The position numbers and the translations under genes are program-made. From positions 8,060,001 through 8,124,000 of the forward strand of contig OU612065.1 in the NCBI GenBank assembly GCA_914767715.1: 64,000 bases of DNA, read 5' to 3'. The number at the start of each line of letters is the position of its first letter. Position 1 is the stretch's first letter. This stretch comes from Membranipora membranacea (taxonomy: Eukaryota > Bryozoa > Gymnolaemata > Cheilostomatida > Membraniporidae). Shown here one piece after another: positions 1-13,700 of the stretch. The notes below the pieces were generated by a model. The model was not told where the DNA came from, ran no database searches, and saw nothing but the letters and a program-made list of their open reading frames with translations.

Positions 1-1777
1 TCGGGTACTTGTCATTGTAATGATCAGCCAAACATTATACTCCTACACACAAAATATATGCAAAGATGACTCTGAAACCAACACTGCACATGAAATACTG
101 CCGCCTAGCATAACTATAGACTCCACTCTCCAGTTTGTAATATCTCGGTTTTTCCAGTCTGTTTTGTTGCCTGCTTTTTACATTTACAGTTTGTATGATG
201 ATGGTGAAGCTGAGTAGCATTTTTTACCACGTAACATTCTGTGTGAGCAGCAAGATTGGATTTTATCGCTGGGTTTTCATTTTTTCTAAACTCTGTTGCA
301 CCGTAATATATTTCACACAACATAGAAAAAAATTGACTGCTGTTGCTAATAATGTTTGATAATCAGAAGACCGCAATATACTCTGTCCAATTTGCTGCCG
401 GATAATTTTTTGAAACATGAGTGCTGCTTCAGTTAATATTTGCTTTCTTATGAATATGGCTGTGGATATCAGCACAACAAATAACGCAGGCGAATTTGCG
501 GCTTTGATGAAAATCTGTAAAATTTTGAGTTGAGTTTGTGCAAATATCAATCCTCTTCAACGAAATCATATTTGACATTTGAGGTTATTGGTCTGGTGTA
601 TTATTACAATGAAGAAAATGGTGTATTTATAGAGTTATGGTAATCTTGATAACTCCACGGCAGAAGTACGGAATGTCGGCATGTCATATCTTGTGACGCA
701 TGCTCCAACTAATTATTTAAAAGAACTATACTGAAAATAAGTATGAATGCTGCCTAACATCCATTTCCGAACTGTGAGCCATTATTTTGGGATTGATGTT
801 GATCATCTTTGCCTATAAAAGACCTAGCACACTATTAATTAATACTTGTCAAGCTAAACTAAATCAAGAGACAAAAGTACAAGTATATGAAGTGACATGT
901 GTGGGATGTATGAAGACAATACAAATGTAATTAGTGATGAAAATTAGTTCTGGCACATTTTTACATAGCTTCATTACATTCTTCTCATTTGCAGCTCATC
1001 ATGAGCAATAATTGTCAAAAGATCGCTTGTCAGCTTACATGGTTTTTGAACAGAGGTGCAGGTGCCTTCATGGCCTATCCTGCTTTCATTCATCCAGAGA
1101 AATATATACAGTGGGGTCCTCCTAAACAGACCCAGAAAGAGGTTGATGTTTTGTAAAATACAGTAAGAGCCATAAGACGCTTATGGCTATCTGTATGCCA
1201 TATTATTAGGATTAACAGGACTGAACTGAAGGGACCTGGATTCTATTTATTATTGCTAAAACTGTGGATGAAATGAAAACTGACTGATTGCTATCAATGA
1301 ACTAAACCTAACCAGTTCCATAAGGGTGAAAATACTATGGTTTATTTCTTGTTACAAACAATTTCTGGTAAGTAAAACCAACTTTGCCTTACTTGCTGAA
1401 GCTGAAGTTTTTGAGCAAGAACCATAGAACTAAGATTTGGTAATACATATTTAAACCAGTGGGAATAATGACAGCCTCCACATTTTGGCCATTACAACTA
1501 CTGCATGTGTTTTTGTTATGATTAGCAAGTGATTGACAGGTGTTCAAAATTCACTACCCAATCAAATCATCTCTATGTTACAAGAGTGTATATGATTGGT
1601 CAATTGTGTTCAATGTTTTGGTTACGCCCACAAAAATGTGTAGCAATGAAGATGTAAGCAAAGAACCACGTGCCATGAAGTCAGTTTCTTAGTAGATTTT
1701 CATACCCAAAGTTGAATCATTTTAATACCAGTCTTCTTAGTAAGTAGTACCTAGCACAACAGTAACACACAAACAGA
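1..1777. other. 5' flank of Musashi gene, no clear gene
   Basis: No convincing complete gene is seen on either strand. A weak GPCR-like fragment lies on the minus strand near 279-550 and is listed separately. The part just upstream of the Musashi first coding exon (about 1550-1602) has CCAAT-type motifs on both strands (an ACCCAATCA near 1556 and a GATTGGTCA near 1594), which might belong to the promoter. The transcription start is not identifiable. Confidence 0.5.
279..550 (-). pseudogene. possible GPCR TM7/helix-8 remnant, frameshifted
   Basis: Read on the minus strand, one frame gives hydrophobic segments including LLATAVNFFLCC, which resembles the seventh membrane helix of rhodopsin-like peptide receptors. 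Immediately after a run of seven T (plus-strand A7 at 326-332) the next frame gives YYGATEFRKN, which resembles the helix-8 motif G-x-x-F-R-K that follows TM7 in that family. The two pieces are in different frames, so if real the gene is broken. The segment before TM7 lacks the proline motif expected of TM6, and nothing receptor-like was found further upstream. This is a weak, pattern-based call; it may be chance. Confidence 0.22.
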
Positions 1778-4700
1778 ATGAAGATGATTGAGACACAGAA
1801 TAACAACAATGTAGTGGAGAGCTTAGAGGATTCCAATGATCCAGGGTGAGTGTTAGTTTTTGCAGTGAGTGTGAGTGATACTTGCATAATAAATATGCTA
1901 TGTATGTATTGTATGTAGTTTGTTGGGTGATCACTTCTTCACAATTGAAGTTAATTGATTGTTCTGTACACGCCTTGTTCTAATTGCCTACCAAACCTGT
2001 GCGGATACCAAACAAGCTGCATATAGATAGATTAAGTTCTCGCCTTAGAGATGGAATGTGGTGCCAAAAAGCAGTTACTCATGGAGAAACCATCACACCT
2101 GTTCTATATGTTGCTCTTCCAACATTTCTTCATCTAATAAAAAAACTGTGTCATTTGATGTTTGTCGACACTCATTGTGACCAGCCATAGTAGAGCAGCT
2201 GTGAGCTGATATCAAATTCTCATGGACACCGAAATATTATTACAATTATTATAATAATACTCTGTGACGTTTCTCCATGGCGTCCTCAGCAACATATGTC
2301 TAGATACAACGTTTACTAAGTATGTGCAATTGTGCGCTTTCCAGTGATGTTATCTTTTTATATTTTGTAGAAAAATGTTTGTTGGCGGATTGAGCTGGCA
2401 GACAACTGCAGGTAAGATATTGGGAAAGTTGAAAATATTTTATTGATGGGAGTGCAACGCATCTCTTGACATGCCTTGAAAAATTATTTTCTTGCAAACT
2501 GTTAAATTAATTATAAGTTCCCAGTAGCAAGTTTCACTAGGTAGAATATTTTGTATGCAACAGTTGTTGTGAGTGCATTCAGTACAACTATCTAAAGCTA
2601 TACTTCAGCTCAATGGTAAGTCCTCTTCAAACTGAAAATTATCTTTGTATGTTTGTAGAGCGGCTAAAAGAATATTTTGGTCACTTTGGAGAGGTAGCTG
2701 ACTCAATAGTAATGAAAGACCCTATAACTAAGCGTTCAAGGTAAGACAGTTGTCTGTGGTGCAGGAGGCATTATATAAAGATAAGACAGGAAAGGACCAC
2801 ATAATTAGATAACAAACCCACAATACAAATTACATCCAAAGTGATAAAAAGTCTCTTATGATTCATTTCATTGGAAGAGGGTTGAGAATCTTATAAATTA
2901 ATACCACATGTTATATAATCAACTAGTTTGCTAGAGTAGAATTTTGTCCATCCTAAAATTGCACGAGTAGGCCTAATATCCAGTACTTCACAGGAGTAAC
3001 CCAACTTAGGCCAGTTTTATTATACTACTCCCGTTACTAAAATCTTTGATTTCTGGTGGTTGTAACTGTGAATGGATGTGATAAAGCATCCATTAGTAGG
3101 CTAGTGTGAACTTGGTAGAGATAATTAGCTAAGTCAATAGTTGGAACAGCAAGTCTCGACAACTTGCAGCTGAGGGTTATGCAGAATCTGAACATGTTGT
3201 GGATGTCAAGCTTACTGTTTACCTAGAGATTAGACACGTTTATTCAACAGCCTCTCCACTACATGACAGTTGTTCGGCCTAATAACATCAGAAACTAAAA
3301 TAGCAGGGAACCAGTACTAATCGACTCTAACAAAAATGATGCGAAATGCCATTACACTGTTGGGCGCTTACACTTTCAAACAACTGTCTAGTATGTGCGA
3401 GAAAAGTTTAACTAACGTGTTAGATGCCATAGTTTGAATGATTCAAACATCTTGCTATCTCCTTGAATTTTTTCCACTGTGATCAATTTTAGTAGGCCTT
3501 CACCACTAGCCATTTTTCTCCCCGTGCACTGTAAACAATATCCCTGCTAGCAATCCTTTGAAATCTGCAAAAGTTACGCTCCCGGAGATGAAGTGTCATA
3601 AGCCTTCTTGAGTTTACGTTGGCTCTGTTGAAACCGCGGGATTCTGTGCTGTGGGAGAGAAATAGCTGTCCTCTACCGGCTGTCAGGAACAACTAAATTC
3701 AACTGTACATGTCACTACTTGTAGGGGCTTTGGCTTCATTAAGTTTGCGGATCCTCAGAGTGTAGATAAAGTTCTCAGTAGTCCCACACATGTGATAGAT
3801 GAGAAAAAGGTTGAGTAGATTCATCATAGTAACTTTTCATCTCCACATGGCCAGCTACAAATCTGTGGTGTTAAATGATCGAAATTAATTTTTGGCGATT
3901 ACTTATTGCGGGCCTTGTGGAGATGGTTTTGTTACTGCTAATTTGTAGTCATTATATTATTGTAGTAGCATCTTACAAACTTTCCTGTATGAATTTAAAG
4001 CCAGACAAACTATCAAAATTTCCTGCATGAAATTATCCTAACCCAGGTCAAACTGTGTTAGCCAACCACTTTGACACACCGTATTGTTAGTGACTTTTAA
4101 ATGTCAGCTGCCAAGATAGACTATCTTATGATCAAACTGTTACTGATGTATGGTGAGGTCTTTTAGAAAGGTGTAAGGTGTAGTTTGCCTGGCTAGTAGA
4201 TACGGCTCCTCAATATTTGGGATTGCCTAAACACTAAATTGCCTTGTTTGCAACTACTCTATGCTTGGTGTTAGCTGTATCATAAAACCCTAACATGCTG
4301 TCATGATTTCACTAAAATCTAAATTGTTTCAGAAGATAGATACAGTAATTTTTCATTATCAATACAGCATAACTATTAAGCCATTAGCTAATTTTTTTTC
4401 CATTCCGAATACAAAATCAAGGGATCTTTTGTCTATAAAATTTTGCTGTTATGCAAAGTAAATAATCTTCATAGAACACAAAAAAACGCTGCAAAGAGCT
4501 AGCCTCTAATTCTTATTTTGTCAATTTTTTCAGGTTGATCCAAAAGTAGCTGTACCTAAGAAAACAAAGGTGAGTCTATCGCTGTACTGACTGCGTACCT
4601 GTCAGGTAACCCGCCTTGTCAAAAGCATGAGCAAAACATCATAGTCATCTCACTGATTGTTTTCACAGGGCATGGGGTCAGCATAAAACATTAGAGCACA

Positions 4701-7700
4701 TCCCTGTGGTTTTATAGAGGTTATAAAATACTGTTATTATTTCGTAACACTATACAAGCCAACAATAACTATATGAGAGCTATATAAATTAAACTTCGAA
4801 GGAGATGGCTATTTGATAGTCGAGTGTATTTGTCACCTAGTAGCGTAGTTAAGTCTGTGCTTAGATTATATTGAGAACCCCCTATAAAATTTGTTGGACA
4901 TCTTGTCAGCGCGTAGAAAAGTTGAATCAAGAAATCTGGAACTGTGACAAAAATTCCAACAGAGCCTTGTGGTCTTTTTCGGTGTCTGCCTTTTCAGTTT
5001 TTGAATTGAATTAAACTTTTCACAGGGAATAGTACTACAGAGTCTAAAAATTAATTTCAATCAATTCATTTGATGCCAGCTAGCTAAATACTGTGTAATT
5101 TGATAGAATCAAAACATTGGTATTACAACATTGGTCTATTCAGAAATCCGATTACAGAAAAGCACTATAGAAATACAGTTGGTCAAAAGATAAATGGGAA
5201 TCATTGCTACATGTTGAGATGACCCATTGTGAGGTTTATTTGTTCATTATTATAAGGCTTTCTTTCTTTTTGAGCTGGTCCTGGGATATGTATTTTCTTG
5301 CTGAATAGGTGCCTTTGTGTTTAAGATGCAAAGGCCCTGCATCACAATACTGCGATCTACTTGTGTTCAACGATTGAGATAACACGGGCTTCAGATAGAA
5401 ATGTTTACCCCGCTATGCACAAGTCAATTATTCACTATTTACACAGAAAATTCATTGGAGCCTTGTTGCAAACAGCCATTGTCATGTTGTTGGGGCACCT
5501 TTGAATTCAAACCTGCCATTTGGCAGACCCTCAATTTGGATAATGATTATCAAATTCAACAATTCAACAGCATAAGGCAGCGCACATAATTAATCTAAGC
5601 AATTAGACATATAATCATAATATTTTACATAAGATCCGCTATTAAAATAATTGACTGTAATATTAGTTGCCAGTATGACTGTTTTAGCTATTATCCTTTC
5701 AGGGCCCGATAGCCAAGACTAAGAAAATATTTGTTGGAGGCCTCGCTTCAGACACAAAACTAGAAGACTTGCAAAGCTATTTCGAAACCTTTGGCAAAGT
5801 AAGTAAGAGTTCACTCTAATTCCCCCCTGAGATAGCTCCCATTCGTCTTAAAGATGAATGTATACCGGTGCAATGTCAAAGCTTTGGGCTAATTCTGTGT
5901 TTGAGAAGGGCGTATGGCTTAGTCCCTCAGTCTAATGCCGCTGAAATCTGCGGGCCCCCCCATCAATAGAGAATATCAGAACTGAAGCTCTGGTAAGTTA
6001 CTCACACATGGGAACAGCTGCTAAGGAATTTGCAAACACCTCTCAATTCTTATCTGCATCATAAGAAAGTCTTATCTCTCAAATTGCCCTGTTGATACTA
6101 ACTTCGCCCTAAAGTTTGAAATACTCGCCACGTTTGATGTCATTCGTCCACCATCACCCTGCCACTTGATTGTGTTTGCTCCAAGCCTCAATTAATGTTT
6201 GTTTTATTGAATTTTCCGCTCATATTGCAAATTGACATAAGCTTCAAGTTATCAGAGTGGCAAGACGTTTATGATATCGTTGAGCTTATTCATTCTCGTA
6301 AGCTGATGGACATTACAGCATTGTGTGAATTTATTTTGTTGTGGTGACCATCTTGCTGCTTGAGATTGTGTTTCTATTGCTCTGTGTGTATTGGGTTAGT
6401 AAGAGACTGATTGACAGGAATCAAATTCTCCTACCATCTGTACTCAAATTGGACTGTTGCCCTGTTGGTGCTGGTGCCCCTATGATTCCATGATTCAAGT
6501 AATACATACAGTTACATGCAACTGTATGTTGTAGTTATATTCTGACCGTTATAAGTATTCCCTTGGATGGCGTATTCGACACTGCAGTGTATCATATTCA
6601 AAATCTAGTTTGCTGACTACTTTCATTCATGACATCAGCTGTTTCCAAGGATTCAGGCTCCAAGTTATAGACTGAGGGTCTGAAATCCTAGAAGTCAACC
6701 TCATCTGACATGTCTTGTCTATCTGTCAATCTATCTCTTCAGGTCCTTAGTTCATTCAGTTACATGTTTAATTTGGAGATGGACTGATGTGAGGCCCTGA
6801 CCCGTCCTCTCACAGAATTGACAAAGCCATGAAAAATAATTTGATGTAGTTATTGTGGTGACAAAGTGTGCAGGTTCCAGGTATTGATCGGTTGTGAAGC
6901 AGCACATAGTACACACCACTTGCCACACAATCAATTTAACTCTTGTTTGAACAGTGACGGCGGTGATCAATCTAGTTTTTTGTCAGAGCCCATCACAAGT
7001 TGGCTGTTTGTTTGCCTTGGATTCTAGTTTTTCTTCTCATATCATTTACATTTCTCAGCTTACTGAGCGTCATACACACATTGGCAGTGTGCGGTTTTGC
7101 CTCGCTGTTCTACTCTACTGTTTATCTCATACCTCTCCAATCATGTTAGCGAGAAAACTAAACTGAGAATACTAAGTCATGACAGTCAAATGTGATTTGT
7201 GTTGATAAAAGTCCAGCAAGAAATCATGCAGGCCCAAATACAGCTTGACTGAACATTTATCTCTGTGTCCTTTGTTGGTTATTTCTGAACAGCTTACAGT
7301 GATTATGGCACTCCATTCACCTTTAGGAGTAAATACTATGATTGGATTAAATTCTGAGCACAATATAAATCTCTTGGTCAGTCTCTTGAGTCTAGATATC
7401 CAGCTATAAAACCAGGCGAGTCTGAGCTTGGGCTTGGTCGATATCCCCCAAAACCCATAACAATTTCATAGTAGATTACAAAATTGTAATGGGATTTTAG
7501 CACCTATGTGATCTAACCTTGTTACTGAGTCATGATTACTTCATAAAGCCATTAGCAGGCATAACTTGCCAGGCTGACCATCTTATGTTAATCTCCTAAC
7601 TGCAATCCCTGACATTTCAGCTCAAATACTGCGCTGCATATTTCTTTGATTTTACCTGAGATGGCTGCTCATTGCTGCCTGTTCTCATGTTTATATTGGC

Positions 7701-10700
7701 ATGACAGTTGCTGTTTTATATTGTTTTAGGTAGAGGAAGCACAGTTGATGTTTGATAAACAAACTATGAGACACAGAGGTAAGAAAAAGCTTTAATATAG
7801 TAACCACTGTTCATTTCACATTGCGCTGTGATCTTGGCTCTTAGGGCTGTCATATCAAAACTTTATGTGTGGATTATATTCCCGGTCAGCATGGGGCATC
7901 ACAGGACAGACTGATATTACGACTACACTGATGCCTACTTAGGTTCAGGGTCCACCCGAACAATTAGTGCCTATTACTGCTCAAACAAGAGGGGCTTTGT
8001 CAGAAAACTGTCTAGGAATACACACCTCTCAAGATACATGTTTGGCTAATAGTCATCATATGGGAAACGTTTACAAACAGTATTGAACATTTGCTACAAT
8101 TCTGGCATGTCATTGCATACAAAATGGTATAATTAATCTTTTCCTATAATTAACTATTGAGCCTGATTGAGGTGCATTATTCTTGTGGAAACACTTGCCA
8201 TTATGTCAATTTGTTCATACATATTGTTCGACATTGCATGTAAAGTGATCGCCTAAAAACAAGAGAAATTCAATTGGATTCCACTGATTTGTACACAAAC
8301 ATATGGCTGCACAAAGTGTTAATAAGTTACGTCAACAGTCAACTCTATCCAAACCTCACTGTAAACATCTGTTGAAGGAAAATTGATGGAACTTCTCCCA
8401 TCTGCTGCGAAAATATGGCTTATTACAGGATTAAACTCAAACATAATTTCAACCAATACTTACTATTACTCACTAATCAAAACATGACAGCCTACAAAAC
8501 AAGACAATCCCTGATTGTATGAAAACCCAGCTCTGAGGACAAAACAAGCACTACTCTACTGGCATGACTAGTTCAATAAAATTGTCAATCTGCTGATGTT
8601 CTAAAATCGTGATGAAAGTTTAATGACTGCAAAAATGCTGTCAAATGTTTTCATAGTCACTGCTATCATCAACAAGGTAGATATTGATGACTGAAGGAGC
8701 ACCTTGTATGGCTGTCATACTTTCTACAGTTATCATAGGTACCAAAGATAATGGATAATCCATTAGTTTTGATAACATGACACGCTAATGAATTAACCTG
8801 CTGCTGCTATACGAAAGTGCTAACTAAGTCTCCTCCGGCTTTCCTACCTATGCATTTAAATGGCAGGCAGTACGGAAAAGCTCAAGAAAAATACACACAT
8901 ATATGGGCAGTTATGCGGGTTAGTGTAGAGCTATACATTATATGGAGCGAAGTAACTTATAAGTGAAGACCTAGTATCACCACAGGCCCATTGAATTTTC
9001 CTGGTGTTGATCAAACACAATGTTGATAGAGACATCTTGAAGTTATTCAGAAAGCCCTGAATAGTAATTATAGTGCTCCATATTCAAACTTGTAGAAGAC
9101 TTCTTGACAATAATGACTGTAATTATTACACTGACCAGCTGAGCAAGGTGTATTTTACCTGAGAACTATTACAGAGCTACCTTCTCTGCTCACACCCAAA
9201 CACAAGCATGAGGGGGCATCGGTCTAGTTTTAATCATTATCTTGCCACATATTTACATAGTGAAGTACTTGAATGGCTGGCACTGGCTCGATGAGGCGGC
9301 GAATATACGTCCTTGGCTGACTAGCTAATAAGATTCTATATAAGACATACAATGTGTGACTCCATGCAATTCACACCACACTGTTTCATATCTTTAATGA
9401 AATCTCAACATTCAATTCACTGGCATTCATACCAAGTTTGTATCAGTATCAATGAAAAATTTTCACTCAACTGTAATATAATGCCAAGTTATTTGACAGA
9501 GCTATAAATTTAATACAAATATCAAGGATCTAGGTCTTATCTGCCTTCAATGTTGCTGTTGGGTGACACATAGACTAGTAAAGGCATATGAACACTGCAG
9601 GGACCAGCATATCTTAGATCTGTATGATGTACATCTTTCTCAAGTGTCACATTGCCTTTGTGCGTCAAGTATTTCTATTCCCGACATGGATTAGAGTGCC
9701 TTTATTCTGAGATGCTCTTCAAATCCTATGTTTCATACTTAATAAATACAAAAGCTTATACAAGTAAAAGTAAAAACTGAACTAGCGAAATCTAGGATAC
9801 TGCTGATTTGTTTAAGAAGTTTGGGCAGCATTTTTTGGTTCCCATGAAGCACGTGACATCAATGCAAACTGATGCTTTCCTTATATAAACCCCTATTGTT
9901 TTCATACCCAATAAGCCAAATGGAAAACTACACCAAACAATGCTTATTCAGCTCTATTTATGTCTCCATAACCTACGTCATATCAGTATGACTACAATAA
10001 AACAGCTATGTCTAAATTTCCACGGTGCCATTTTGAGTAGCTGCAATGTCATGGTTTTGTCATTATCACCTTCAAAATGTTTATTTTCTTTTCATGTGAT
10101 GAAAATGTGATGCATTCTCTCCTGTCATGATTATGTAATAATAAATCCCCAAATGTTTATTTCATTTTTAGGGTTCGGTTTTGTGACATTTGAAGATCCA
10201 GATACAGTGGACAAAGTGGTTGAGATTCATTTCCATGAAATCAACGATAAGGTGGTAAGTAGAGTGGTCTGTTGTATTGTTTGTTAAATAGTTTGATGGT
10301 ATCTCACCAGTTCTGTCCCATCTGTAAATGTAAAACTAAACACTCACTGTAGTAAAAGTGTGGTAATTGTCTATTGATGAGGGTGAGAGGTGAACAGCAG
10401 ATGTTTTTGAGTGGTCAGGCCCTACCGGTGACAATCGATAGCAGGGATAGAAATTCACATCAAGTATGGGTAAGCTGTGTGAAGAGGTCTAGGTCTAGTC
10501 CACCCAATATTTTGGAAACTCCTCAACATTTGATGTACGGCCAGGTAATCATGTTCATAGAAATTTTTATTTCACCTGAAGAAAACAAAGGGATTATTTT
10601 TATTCTGGTGTCAGCGCCCACGATCAGAAGAAAAGCGAGTCTGGGTGTAGAGTGCCCTGAAGCACTCTCTAACGTCACTACGCAAAGTGTTTAGTTTATT

Positions 10701-13700
10701 TTCAGGGTGACATGAGCAAAATAAATCTTACATTAGCCCTTGTTTTGCGTTCAATGATACTTAGGAGAAAATGGTGCCTGTAGGCTGCTGCAAACTGGCA
10801 TTCCAGTCAATATTCTTTAGCTAATAAAGGATGTATTCATCAACTACCCATCGTCATGTATGGCAATGTCTTAACTCTCAATGATTCAATTAGTGGACAT
10901 AAAGCCCTTCATATCATTGAGGATTAGCCATGAGAAAATTAAATCTCTTTTTATTCCATAGTCAATAATGTAATTATGCCTTGGAATATTGGATGAGAGG
11001 AACACTAAATTAGCTGATGTTACACTTGTGTGAGCCCATCGCAGAAAAACCGATATTTCACACAGTCTAAATTCTGAATGATCACTGAAAAAGCGCTCAA
11101 TGAGAGCAAAGGGACCGATGACCAAGATAGTGTTACTTCATCATCAGGCAACTAAACAAATATTCTGGTCACCATAATAATTCTCAATTCGTGTCATGCT
11201 GGGGAAACTCATAAAATCTGCGGGTGCCTCGGGGAAACAACAGCTGAAGTTTTGATAGATAATTGAATCATCATGCCAAAAAGCCACCCTGAACAAAAAC
11301 TACCTTAGCAGGTTGCTAGACCCAGAGTGTGACTAACACACGGAATTTGGACATGGTTGAGTGTTTCTTTGTATGCTGGTCTTGAAGTGTATGCTAAGTT
11401 TACACGTTTTTATGCATTGCATGATGATTATGTTGAAGTTGAATCCATAAAGTTAATATTTACCCAGCTTTACTACATTGGATGCAGATGAGTGTGAATA
11501 GTGTTTATAATCCGTACACGCTAAGCTATACCCACAATAAGACAAGAGTTCTTGAGGCGTTGAGTTTCATATGTGGTGTCATGGTTTCTATTTGTAGGTG
11601 GAATGCAAAAAAGCACAGCCCAAGGAAGTGATGGCAGCACAGCAAATACCTCGCGCAGGTAAAGTCAAACTGTTTGTGAAAAGTGTGATTTTGTGATAAA
11701 TGCGAGATCGAAAGAACTTTGCAAATTTAGATAGTACACACCCAAATTTGTTACAATTTGTATTGTGTACCTACTGGTAAGAATATATTGGCATTAAATG
11801 CTGAAGAAGTTTTACAAAAAGAATTTAATACACCAGCCTTTTTGAGAAATATTCTTTTCATAGCCCCAAACTCAAATGTCAATTTGTGCACTGCTGCCGT
11901 CTAAGTCAGGGTCGGAGATTTAATTTAGTATTTTGGAATTCAATACTCGATACACGATAAAATTGCACAAGCTTCATAGCGTTGGATGAACGCTAGCCTT
12001 TTCACACGAGCTTTAACTGAAGCCAAGTATGATTTACTCATTGTGTTAGGAACCCCTTCAAGCTTTTCAAGTTTTCCTGATGACCTTTAAAAACTGAGTT
12101 GCCGACATCTCATATAAATACACCTGGCTCTTCACCATGTATAGGGACCTGCATTTCGTCTGTTTAAATCAGCCCGCAGCGCTAAATCAGCTAATTCGGA
12201 ATAAATTTGGCATTTACCCTCTCTGTTTTGGGTGGAAATTAAGATCTTAACTAATTGACTTATCAACACAGCCAAATGTTAATTATGGCAAAGTATTTAA
12301 ATGGTATTCTCTTTGCTTGTTGGATACTTGGAAGGCTGAGTTAAATAGAATTCAGTATGAGTTAATGAAGTGATGATGTGTGTGAAGGATTACCAGCCCT
12401 ACTGAGTTATATCGATGAGAAAAGAGCACTCGGCCGCCGCGTCTGCACTCGCTCGCTGCCTGGCATCGGCCTGCACTTTGTCGAAAATATTGACTACGAT
12501 ACGGCAATATTTATTTGCCATCCTGTTTAAAGCCTGTAATCTGTTTGATATATTTGGTTTTAAATGGCAAAGCTTTTCCTTTTAATATTTGTTTAAATTT
12601 TCAGTAATTCATATCATAGTAGGAACTAACTGTACTGCTGGCGCCCTGCTAAGACACAATCAAATATTATATCAAAACTAAAACAAAATCTTACACAACA
12701 TCAAATGTTTTAGAAACACAAATCCCACTGTTTACTGTCAGATTACCTGGCTTATCCGAATAAGCTGTGATGGTAATCCGTGAAAAGAGAAAAAAGCTGC
12801 AGTTTGAATATGAATTATTGTTTTGTCTTTCTTCAGAGATGTCTACTCCATCAAGTGGTCTGCAATGGGATTTTGTTTTGCATCAAATTGATGATGATGA
12901 TCATATCTCACTTTTGATAATATATGAAATTTGTATTTTAACTTATGGCAGAAAAAGAAAGAAAGAATAATTTTGACAGTCTGAACTGAACCCAAGTAAA
13001 TTGCTTGTATTGGGTAAAAGATTTCAGTAAAACTTGAATGTCGGGAGTATAGCGAATGTTCACCCTTTATTGGGGTATTACTATATATAACCATGATTTA
13101 TTGTAGACATGGGAAACACCGCCGCCATGTTAGCCATGTGGCCTCAACTCATGCCGCTAGCCAATCAAATGAACCCACATCAACAGCAGCAAGCACTGTA
13201 TGACAGCCAATGCATACAAAATCAGCTTATGTTAGGTAAGTGTCTTTTTCAAACCTCTGCTAAGGTCTGGTCAACAAAACATAGCAAGGCCAACTCACTC
13301 ACAATCATTCACCACAAATTCATCATGTCTGGAACCGGAATACCATCGAATGGAGAAATTACTATATTTTCCTGAACTCTGGAGCTCGAAAAAGCTTGAT
13401 ACCCATCGTCAGTCTAGGCGATCGGATATCTCAGAAATCGTCTTCTCATCATCTCCCCACTAACTTCTAAATGTTTAGTAATAATATTAGTCTGTAGCTC
13501 TTATCTGTCCGTAGTTAGATTAGACCTCATTTCTGTCTGTTCATTGCAAGATTAATGTACATGTATAATGGGAGAATGCGGCAGAAGGAAACCTAAAACC
13601 TTTTCTTTCAAAACCCACTGATTAAATGAACCATCTAGCTGCTAGATTTGCTTGTTTAGTTTAGTTTGCAGTTGTAGAGTAGAAGATTTTGTAGCTTTAG

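Noticed and set aside
10374-10694. 106-residue plus-strand open frame in a Musashi intron, with splice-like ends around 10486-10543
   Set aside because: An exon here would be inserted inside RRM2 between two exons that already join perfectly, and it has no recognisable similarity.
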